A stretch of DNA of 64,000 nucleotides from positions 285,131-349,130 of the forward strand of contig NZ_KE150413.1 of assembly GCF_000411255.1 (NCBI RefSeq). The letters run 5' to 3'. Both the position numbers and the translations under genes were made by a program. The notes under the pieces are model-generated. The model saw nothing but the letters and a program-made list of their open reading frames with translations, did not search any database and was not told the origin of the DNA. Every line of letters starts with the position of its first letter. Position 1 is the stretch's first letter. Below, piece after piece: positions 57,986 to 64,000 of this stretch. Origin of the DNA: Paenibacillus sp. HGH0039. GTDB lineage: Bacteria > Bacillota > Bacilli > Paenibacillales > NBRC-103111.

Positions 57986-59416
57986 ATGCTGTGGCTTGTC
58001 ATTGCGCTGCTGTTATTTATTTTTCAAATCGTCACGATCGTTGTGGTGGAATTCCGAAACCCGACCAAGACGGTCGCCTGGCTTATGATATTGTTTATCC
58101 TGCCGGTCATCGGATTTATTATGTACTATTTTCTGGCCAAAGAATACTCGCAGCGGCGCCACGTGAAGCGTAAAAACCGGCGGGTGCTCGGTGAAATGCA
58201 GCGGGAAATGCGCCGCGAGCTGGAGAACACGAAAAAAGGCCGGGATTATCCCGTCCCCAGCATTGTCAAAGAACCGCGTCTGTTCGGCCTGCTGAGCAAC
58301 ATTCCCAGCTCGCCGATCACCCGTAACAACGAGGTGGAAGTGCTGACCAACGCCGAGGCGGCTTATGAGGCTATGTTCGAGGCGATGGAGAATGCGAAGC
58401 ACCATATTCATTTCGAATTTTATATCGTTCGGCACGACGACACCGGTAAAAAGTTTCAGGAACTGCTTATCCGGAAAGCGCGCGAAGGCGTTAAAGTCCG
58501 CGTCATTTATGACGGAATCGGCAGTTACAAGCTTGCCTCTTCTTACATACGCGAATTGATCGAAGCCGGAATAGATACCTACTGTTTCCTTCCGGCCTTT
58601 ATCGCTTTTTTCGATAAGCGGATGAACTACCGCAATCACCGCAAAATTATTGTGGTAGACGGGACGGTCGGTTTCGTAGGCGGCATCAACATAGGAGACG
58701 AATACCTCGGGAAGCATCCGGTTCTCGGGTTTTGGAGAGATACCCACCTGAAGCTGGTAGGGGATTCCGTGTACTATTTGCAGAGTACGTTCCTGTCCGA
58801 TTGGGAATTCGTATGCCGGCAGAAGCTGGTGGACACGAACTTTTTCCCTGAGCACACGTGTGAGGGCCACAAACCCGTCCAAATCGTGGCGAGCGGACCC
58901 GACGCCCATTGGGACTCCATTTTAGAATCCTATTTCGGGGGCATTACGACGGCAAAGAAGCGGATCTATATTACGACCCCGTACTTTATCCCCGACGCGA
59001 GTCTGATCATGGGGCTCAAAACGGCAGCCATAAGCGGCGTCGATGTGAAAATCATTTTTCCGCAAATTCCCGATTCCTGGATCGTCCACTACGCTTCGCT
59101 GTCCTATATTCATGAGCTCATGCAGACGGGGGTGAGGTTCTATCAGTACCAGCCCGGATTCGTGCATGCGAAGGTCACCATCATCGACGATTTGTTCGCT
59201 ACCGTGGGGACGGCCAATATGGACATGCGCAGCTTCTACAGCAACTTCGAGCTGAACGCCATCCTGTACGACAAAGAATCGATCGAGCGGCTGGAGCATG
59301 ATTTCCTGGAGGATCTGAAAAACAGCAAGCGGATCATCCTGTCGGAGTTCGAAAAACGCTCCCGCTTCCAGCGCGGCAAAGAAGTGCTGGGAAGATTGCT
59401 GTCGCCTTTGTTTTAA
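57986..59416 (+). CDS. cls: Cardiolipin synthase
   Basis: A 476-residue membrane phospholipase-D-type enzyme. Two N-terminal spans (about 1-22 and 29-50), then two HKD half-sites: YRNHRKIIVVDGTVGFVGG and VHAKVTIIDDLFATVGTAN. It joins two phosphatidylglycerols to cardiolipin plus glycerol. Length and span layout fit ClsA-type enzymes of Firmicutes. GGGGGAG ribosome site. Confidence 0.94.
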   Translation: MLWLVIALLLFIFQIVTIVVVEFRNPTKTVAWLMILFILPVIGFIMYYFLAKEYSQRRHVKRKNRRVLGEMQREMRRELENTKKGRDYPVPSIVKEPRLFGLLSNIPSSPITRNNEVEVLTNAEAAYEAMFEAMENAKHHIHFEFYIVRHDDTGKKFQELLIRKAREGVKVRVIYDGIGSYKLASSYIRELIEAGIDTYCFLPAFIAFFDKRMNYRNHRKIIVVDGTVGFVGGINIGDEYLGKHPVLGFWRDTHLKLVGDSVYYLQSTFLSDWEFVCRQKLVDTNFFPEHTCEGHKPVQIVASGPDAHWDSILESYFGGITTAKKRIYITTPYFIPDASLIMGLKTAAISGVDVKIIFPQIPDSWIVHYASLSYIHELMQTGVRFYQYQPGFVHAKVTIIDDLFATVGTANMDMRSFYSNFELNAILYDKESIERLEHDFLEDLKNSKRIILSEFEKRSRFQRGKEVLGRLLSPLF

Positions 59417-59432
59417 GAGGCAAGGCAAATGT

Positions 59433-59475
59433 AAAAAAGCCCTGTTTCGCTTGAAAAAGTGAAGCGGGGCTTTTT
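59433..59475. terminator. Terminator between cls and the small membrane gene
   Basis: A long stem (AAAAAGCCC outer, CGCTT/AAGTG inner with G-U pairs) with T/A runs at both ends, between convergent genes. Confidence 0.88.
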
Positions 59476-59495
59476 GGTGCATCAATCCGGAAACA

Positions 59496-59903
59496 TCAAG
59501 ATAAGAGCTTTGGGGACCGTTTGAAAAACAGAATCAGGAGGAGGTTGGGAGTCAGGCCCGCAAAAGCGATCAGATCCAAGAAAATCAGGGGAAGGGGAAT
59601 TGGCGTCATTTCCATGAGAACAAGAACCGCAGCCGCCGCCATATAAATCAGAGTGGCAAAATAGGAATAGAAATAAGCTTTAGACCGGATCGCCTTCATC
59701 CGTTCATCCGGTTGTTTAAGGAATGGAGATAAAAAAATGTCGCATGACATGTTCATTAGAATGCATCCAACGAAGATTAGGGTGGGCCAGAAGGTAGGCT
59801 GACCGGCATCCAGCAGCGGAACCATTTTAAACAAAATGAACAGCAGAACCAGCAAACCGAGCAGCATTAGCTTTCTGCCCTTTAATACCTCTTTAAAGTT
59901 CAT
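59496..59903 (-). CDS. Small four-span membrane protein, unknown
   Basis: About 135 residues, not recognised. Four hydrophobic segments at about 13-28, 38-56, 78-96 and 105-125, with a basic N-terminus (NFKEVLKGRKL) and basic end (FFKRSPK). The ATG at 59903 is chosen because GGAGG stands 11 nt upstream; an ATG three codons earlier is only 2 nt from the site. No partner gene is evident. It could be a small envelope stress or integral membrane protein; function unknown. Confidence 0.65.
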   Translation of the reverse strand: MNFKEVLKGRKLMLLGLLVLLFILFKMVPLLDAGQPTFWPTLIFVGCILMNMSCDIFLSPFLKQPDERMKAIRSKAYFYSYFATLIYMAAAAVLVLMEMTPIPLPLIFLDLIAFAGLTPNLLLILFFKRSPKLLS

Positions 59904-60107
59904 GGCAGCCATCGCCTCCAGATAAAAGTTTATAAATCAATAAAGCGTCCTATTCGACATCCATAATTGTCATTTAATGTATGTTGTTATTTTACCCCAT
60001 ATATGCAGTCATTGGAAAAGAAATTTTAGAATTTTACAGAATTCATGCTAAAAAGATCTCCCACTGAAAAGTGAAAGATCTTACTGGGGGCCAAGCGGCC
60101 CGCCATG

Positions 60108-61001
60108 TTACTCCAGATGAGACAAAACAGCATCGAGGTTCTGAGGAGGCACTTTCTCGATCAGATCGCCCATCTTTTTGATCCGTTCCACGATGACGTG
60201 CAGCGTAAAGTCCCTCGGATCGCAGCGACGCTCGACTTCCTCCCAAAGCAGCGGGGTGGAGACGGTTCCGTGGATTTTGGCCCTCGGCGTGTAGGGAGCG
60301 GAAAGCGTTTTGCCGCACCAGTGCTGCAGGTAGTCGAAGTAAATGAGATCGCCGCGATTCTTTTTCAGGCGCTCAATCGTAAACAGCTTCGGATATTTTT
60401 TGACGACGAAGGAGCCGATAAAATAGCCGATTTTGCGAAGCTGCTCGAAGGTGTACCCGTGCTGGATGGGCACGTAAATTTGTACGCCGGTCGCTCCGGA
60501 CGTTTTGGGCACGGACCGGATATGAAGGGAATCGAGCACCTCTCCGATCAGGTGAGCCGCTTCCATAATCCGCGGTTCGACTTCCAGGCTGGGGTCGATA
60601 TCAATGAGCCACTCGGCCGGCAGTGTCTCTCCGATGCGGTGGAACGAGGGATGAAACTCCAGGCAGGCCAGGTTACCGAGCCAGATCAGCGTCGGAAGCG
60701 AATCCAGATTGACATACCGGATGCCGTCCAGCGGAGCGAGATTCACGAAATCCGGAACGGGCTCCGGGGTATTTTTCTGGTAAAACGATTTGTCGTGAAT
60801 GCCGTGAGGAAAACGGATCGTCGTCAAATGCCGGTCCCGGCAGTAGCGCAGCAAATAGGGGGACAGCTCAATCAGCTTCTGGAGGAAATCAAGCTTCGTA
60901 ATTCCCGCCTCAGGCCAGAGAGGCTTCTCGGGGTTGGTAATGGTCAGTTCCTGCCCTTCGACCATGATCGTGCCTTGCGTTTTTTTGTACCCTGTGGGCA
61001 T
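60108..61001 (-). CDS. LigD-type DNA polymerase/primase (NHEJ), stand-alone
   Basis: A 297-residue archaeo-eukaryotic-primase-fold polymerase, the LigD polymerase domain as a separate protein. The opening LTITNPEKPLWPEAGITKLD, then IRFPHGIHDKSFYQKN, WLIDIDPS (metal-binding Asp pair), KTSGATGVQIYVPI and LIYFDYLQ are typical. It fills gaps and adds ribonucleotides at broken ends. ATG 61001 has AAGGAG 8 nt upstream. Divergent from the ligase gene and near ku. Confidence 0.9.
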   Translation of the reverse strand: MPTGYKKTQGTIMVEGQELTITNPEKPLWPEAGITKLDFLQKLIELSPYLLRYCRDRHLTTIRFPHGIHDKSFYQKNTPEPVPDFVNLAPLDGIRYVNLDSLPTLIWLGNLACLEFHPSFHRIGETLPAEWLIDIDPSLEVEPRIMEAAHLIGEVLDSLHIRSVPKTSGATGVQIYVPIQHGYTFEQLRKIGYFIGSFVVKKYPKLFTIERLKKNRGDLIYFDYLQHWCGKTLSAPYTPRAKIHGTVSTPLLWEEVERRCDPRDFTLHVIVERIKKMGDLIEKVPPQNLDAVLSHLE

Positions 61002-61184
61002 CCTGTGCACTCCTTCCGGACGTACAAGCATTTATCCCCATTGTGGACGAAAAAGAGGCGGGCTATTCTTTGCGGCAGCGGCGTCTTTCCGGAGGAGGTC
61101 AAAGAACAAGGCCCTAAGCGGGATTCCGCGTGGAGCTTTTGGCAATAATGGAACATAAAAAGTACCGGAAGCGAGGCACCTTAC

Positions 61185-62132
61185 ATGAATCTACCGCGGG
61201 TTGTTCCATTCGAGCCGGTTTCCACGGATCAGGCGCCTTCGGGCGGGGAATGGATTGCCCAGTTCAAATGGGACGGGGTCCGTGTGCTAACCTACTATGA
61301 CGGAACGGGCGTGCAGCTGTTTAACCGGAAGCTCAACGAAAGAACGCTCCAGTACCCGGAATATCAGGTCGTCACGGATTATTGCCAAGCGAGGAGCGTC
61401 ATCCTGGACGGGGAAATCATCGCGCTGGAAAACGGGAAGCCTTCCTTTCATCAAGTCATGAAAAGGGACGGCCTGCGAAGCGGCAAATCCCTGGCGGGCT
61501 CGGTGCAGAAAGTTCCGGTCGTCTACATGCTGTTTGACATTTTGTATTGTAACGACGAATGGGTCATCGACAAGCCGCTTTCGGAAAGGCAGGCGCTTCT
61601 TGAAGAACTGATCATCCCGGATGACCGGGTCCAAATCGTCCAAAGCTTTACGCAGACGGAAGAACTGTTCGGCATTGCCCAGGCGCACGGTCTGGAAGGA
61701 GTCGTGTACAAGGATTTGGGAAGCACTTACGCGCTCAAAGGCAAAGATCACCGCTGGCGCAAGCATAAAAACTACCTGGACGTGAATGCGGTAATCGGGG
61801 GCGTGACTTATCGCTCGGGAGTTGTGAATGCGATTCTGCTCGGTCTGTACAACGAAGAGGGGCAGCTTGTGTATATCGGACACGCAGGGACAGGCAAGCT
61901 GAGCCGCCAGGATTGGATCGACCTGACGGCTTTAACGAAGCCGCTTATCGTGCCGGAGAGGCCGTTTATCAACGAACCGGAACGGAGCAGGGAGGCCGCC
62001 TGGCTGCAGCCGCGGCTTACCGTTAAGATCCGGTTCATGGAATGGACCCGGTATCTGACCCTGAGGCAGCCGAGTATCCAGGCTTTTCTATCCGTCGTGC
62101 CTGAGGAATGTACGTTCCTGCGGGAAAAGTGA
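61185..62132 (+). CDS. ATP-dependent DNA ligase, LigD ligase type
   Basis: A 315-residue ligase. The adenylated lysine is in IAQFKWDGVRVLTYYDG (near residue 29). Further nucleotidyltransferase motifs are VILDGEIIAL, VVYMLFDILY, LEGVVYKDLGSTY and WRKHKNY. The OB-fold domain is at the C-terminus with LLGLYNEEGQLVYIGHAGTG. It seals breaks held by Ku. In most bacteria ligase and polymerase form one LigD chain; here they are separate, divergently read genes. Confidence 0.92.
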   Translation: MNLPRVVPFEPVSTDQAPSGGEWIAQFKWDGVRVLTYYDGTGVQLFNRKLNERTLQYPEYQVVTDYCQARSVILDGEIIALENGKPSFHQVMKRDGLRSGKSLAGSVQKVPVVYMLFDILYCNDEWVIDKPLSERQALLEELIIPDDRVQIVQSFTQTEELFGIAQAHGLEGVVYKDLGSTYALKGKDHRWRKHKNYLDVNAVIGGVTYRSGVVNAILLGLYNEEGQLVYIGHAGTGKLSRQDWIDLTALTKPLIVPERPFINEPERSREAAWLQPRLTVKIRFMEWTRYLTLRQPSIQAFLSVVPEECTFLREK

Positions 62133-62155
62133 AGACAGTCTGAAAACAGCCCGAA

Positions 62156-62188
62156 AAAAACGAGCCCCCGATGCCGGCGGCTCGTTTC
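62156..62188 (-). terminator. Terminator of ku
   Basis: AAACGAGCC / GGCTCGTTT stem with seven T on the minus strand, just beyond the ku stop and between convergent genes. Confidence 0.88.
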
Positions 62189-62216
62189 TGCTGTCGTTCT
62201 CTTGAGGAAGGCTTCT

Positions 62217-63083
62217 TCAGGATACCGTTTCCTTTGCCTTTTCCTTCGGCTTGCGCGGTTTGGCCGCGGCTTTGGGCTTCGCTTTGGCCTTGGCGTCCGA
62301 CTTGTCCGCCGCGACGGGCTTGACGGCTTCAAGGCTCGCTTGCAGCGCGGACATCAGGTCGATCACGTTGGTGCGCTTCTGCTCCGGAGCGACCTGGACC
62401 TCTTCGCCGGCTACTTTCTGCTGGATCGCTTCCATCAGCGCTGTCCGGTAATCGTCCTGGTATTTCTCCGGCTCGAACGGCGTGGACAACTGTTCGATCA
62501 GCATTTTGGCCATCGTAAGCTCTTTGTCGTTCACGTTCGAGGCTTCCGGAAGATTGGGAACCTGGCTAATCGCGCGAATCTCGTCGGGGTAGAAAATCGT
62601 TTCCAGAGCGATGCAGTTATCGATAACCCGGACGGCGGCCAGACTGCTTTTGGAACGGATGGAAATGGTGGCGATCCCGATTTTACCGGTCTGCTTGATG
62701 GATTCCAGCAGCAGGTTATAGGCGTTGGCACCCGTATCTCCGGGGGAGAGGTAGTACGTCTTCTGAAAATAAATAGGATCGATGTCGGTCAAGTTGACAA
62801 AATCCAAGATTTTAATCTCTTTAGTCGCTTCACCGGAGATTTTCTCCAGTTCTTCTTTCTCAAAAAGAACGAAGCGGCCGGGTTCGTATTCGTAGCCCTT
62901 CGTAATTTCTCCCCACTCCACTTCCGTGTCGCAGGTGGTGCATTTTCTTACGTAAGAAAGCGGAGTGGTGCAGCGTTTATGAATGTAACGCATGGAGATG
63001 TCTTTCTCTTCCGTAGCCGAGAACATTTTGACGGGAACGTGTACCAGACCGAAGCTGATAGCGCCTTTCCAGACCGTATGCAT
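62217..63083 (-). CDS. ku: Ku protein (NHEJ)
   Basis: A 288-residue bacterial Ku. It starts MHTVWKGAISFGLVHVPVKM, then SMRYIHKRCTTPLSYVRKC, ITKGYEYEPGRFVLFEKEEL, KTYYLSPGD and a C-terminal extension rich in Lys, Ala and Pro (about 255-288). The homodimer ring slides onto broken DNA ends and recruits the ligase and polymerase; the basic tail probably helps DNA bridging. TAGGAGG ribosome site. A sigma-G-like promoter may lie about 95 nt upstream. Confidence 0.95.
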   Translation of the reverse strand: MHTVWKGAISFGLVHVPVKMFSATEEKDISMRYIHKRCTTPLSYVRKCTTCDTEVEWGEITKGYEYEPGRFVLFEKEELEKISGEATKEIKILDFVNLTDIDPIYFQKTYYLSPGDTGANAYNLLLESIKQTGKIGIATISIRSKSSLAAVRVIDNCIALETIFYPDEIRAISQVPNLPEASNVNDKELTMAKMLIEQLSTPFEPEKYQDDYRTALMEAIQQKVAGEEVQVAPEQKRTNVIDLMSALQASLEAVKPVAADKSDAKAKAKPKAAAKPRKPKEKAKETVS

Positions 63084-63176
63084 GAGGGGAAACCTCCTAA
63101 GGGCGCCCGCGTAACGGGCTTATTTTATTGATCCGCATGGGACCGGCCGCTCAGTGACCAAACTTCTTTTTAGCAT

Positions 63177-63206
63177 CAGTATGTCCAAAAAATTCGCCGG
63201 ATATGA
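63177..63206 (-). promoter_or_regulatory. Possible forespore (sigma-G-like) promoter of ku
   Basis: The minus strand reads TCATA (63202-63206), 18-nt spacer, CATACTG (63177-63183), one mismatch each from GHATR and CATNNTA. In B. subtilis the Ku/LigD genes are made in the forespore, which is why this was looked for. Confidence 0.35.
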
Positions 63207-63274
63207 ATGCTTTAGGGCGATTTGTGTCACGCTAACCGGAGCCAGGTTTACTCCGGAGAGTGGAGGTGAATGAA

Positions 63275-63469
63275 ATGGGAGACGACAAGCAGCAAAAAGA
63301 AGCCAAAGACGGCAACCATCAGGGCCGGGACGACTATTACATGGACATCGACCGGATGATCAATGAAGGGCTCGGCGGCGGCCAGGTTACGGTTCATAAC
63401 GGTCTGATCGAGGAATCCACCACGGATACGATGGGATATCCCGAATCCGCAAGGGATGAGGAAGGGTGA
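63275..63469 (+). CDS. Small acidic hypothetical protein
   Basis: A 64-residue hydrophilic protein, Asp/Gln/Gly-rich (DDYYMDIDRMINEGLGGG, then VHNGLIEESTTDTMG). ATG 63275 has GGAGGTG 7 nt upstream, and a strong terminator follows. It resembles short bacillus proteins of the YozQ type only vaguely. No membrane span or known motif. Role unknown; small acidic proteins of this size near spore-related genes are often spore components, but nothing here proves it. Confidence 0.65.
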   Translation: MGDDKQQKEAKDGNHQGRDDYYMDIDRMINEGLGGGQVTVHNGLIEESTTDTMGYPESARDEEG

Positions 63470-63474
63470 GGACG

Positions 63475-63514
63475 GCGCCTGCATGGAGGAAAGCACATGC
63501 AGGCGCTTTTTTTT
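63475..63514 (+). terminator. Terminator after the small acidic protein
   Basis: GCGCCTGCATG / CATGCAGGCGC, an 11-bp stem, followed by eight T. Confidence 0.95.
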
Positions 63515-63572
63515 GCTGGGCGGGAAAGGAGCCGGAAGAGCGCCCGCGCCTTGCGGGGGCACGCATATCCGG

Positions 63573-63601
63573 TTGCTAGAGGGAGGATAGAGGGCTATAA
63601 T
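63573..63601 (+). promoter_or_regulatory. Promoter of thiL
   Basis: TTGCTA, 17-nt spacer, TATAAT, 33 nt before the start codon. Confidence 0.7.
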
Positions 63602-63633
63602 AGGAGGCAAACCAAACCGGAGGAGCGGCATCT

Positions 63634-64000
63634 ATGCAGCATGACGAATTCGGCCTGATCCGCCTGCTGACGGGGGACAGACAACAGGCGGACGGAATGC
63701 GTTCGCAAGGAGTGGTAGTCGGCATCGGAGACGATGCGGCCGTTACCGCTTTGTCTCCCGGCATGCAGCTTGTCGCCTCTTGCGACACGATGACCGAAGG
63801 GATTCATTTCCTGCCTGTGACGATGCGGGACGAGGACATCGGATTCAAGGCGATGGCTTCGAATATCAGCGACATGGCCGCGATGGGCGCGAAGGCGCGT
63901 TATGCGCTTGTCGCGCTATCTTTACCGAAGGATGCCGACACGGAACAGATCCGGCGCATTTACGCCGGATTGTATGAGTGCGCGGACTTGTTCGATGTGG
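63634..64000 (+). CDS. thiL: Thiamine-monophosphate kinase (3' part outside window)
   Basis: The first 122 residues of ThiL, which makes thiamine diphosphate from thiamine monophosphate and ATP. Family marks are DEFGLIRLL at the N-terminus, VVGIGDDAAV, SCDTMTEGIHF (metal/ATP site) and KAMASNISDMAAMGAKA. ATG 63634 has GGAGGAG 9 nt upstream. The gene runs off the right edge. Together with thiN at 4626 the window carries two separate routes to thiamine diphosphate. Confidence 0.93.
   Translation, partial: MQHDEFGLIRLLTGDRQQADGMRSQGVVVGIGDDAAVTALSPGMQLVASCDTMTEGIHFLPVTMRDEDIGFKAMASNISDMAAMGAKARYALVALSLPKDADTEQIRRIYAGLYECADLFDV

Overview
The window looks like chromosome from a moderately GC-rich, spore-forming Gram-positive of the Paenibacillus type. 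The signs are: an SLH-domain surface protein, a YfiT/BstA-type protein, a KinB-type sporulation kinase, HPr/EI/EIICBA(Glc) with a GlcT antiterminator, guanine and c-di-AMP riboswitches, strong AGGAGG ribosome sites, and GTG/TTG starts. No rRNA, tRNA, CRISPR array, IS element or prophage gene was seen. Genus is inference only.

Layout. 1-5.9 kb: the edge of an SLH protein whose start appears shifted by one base in a T5 run; the xpt-pbuX purine operon behind a guanine riboswitch; a YfiT-like protein; thiamine pyrophosphokinase. 6-9 kb: a KinB-like kinase with Spo0A-box-like sites, and a separate OmpR-type regulator. 9-15.5 kb: a surface-polymer block with a GT2 enzyme, then two MGDG-synthase-like glycosyltransferases, an MFS carrier and a deacetylase with a second C-terminal domain. 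15.6-27.4 kb: glcT and ptsG-ptsH-ptsI, split by a sulfonate-type ABC transporter with two permeases plus a flavoprotein/ferredoxin pair resembling APS reductase AprAB. 27.6-31.6 kb: a YjbR protein, a YitT membrane protein, and cstA-ybdD with a cre-like site at the promoter.

31.8-40.4 kb is the most striking block: two tandem c-di-AMP riboswitches, each with its own terminator, then an unknown 146-aa protein, a 36-aa membrane peptide, kdpF, kdpA, kdpB, kdpC, and a 784-aa protein made of two KdpD N-terminal sensor units with no histidine kinase. K+ uptake here is probably set by c-di-AMP at the RNA level, and possibly at the protein level as well.

40.7-43.4 kb: a second sulfonate/nitrate-type ABC transporter. 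43.4-50.5 kb: a degenerate repeat stretch, a phytoene-desaturase-like flavoprotein, a DUF2935 protein, a bactofilin next to an M23 peptidase, a third MGDG-synthase-like enzyme, thymidine kinase and a SanA/DUF218 protein. 50.9-57 kb: glutamate synthase gltBD. 57-60 kb: a HAD phosphatase, cardiolipin synthase and a small membrane protein. 60.1-63.1 kb: a non-homologous end-joining set with separate LigD-type polymerase and ligase genes and Ku. The window ends inside thiL. All functions are read from sequence motifs and context; nothing was searched or computed.
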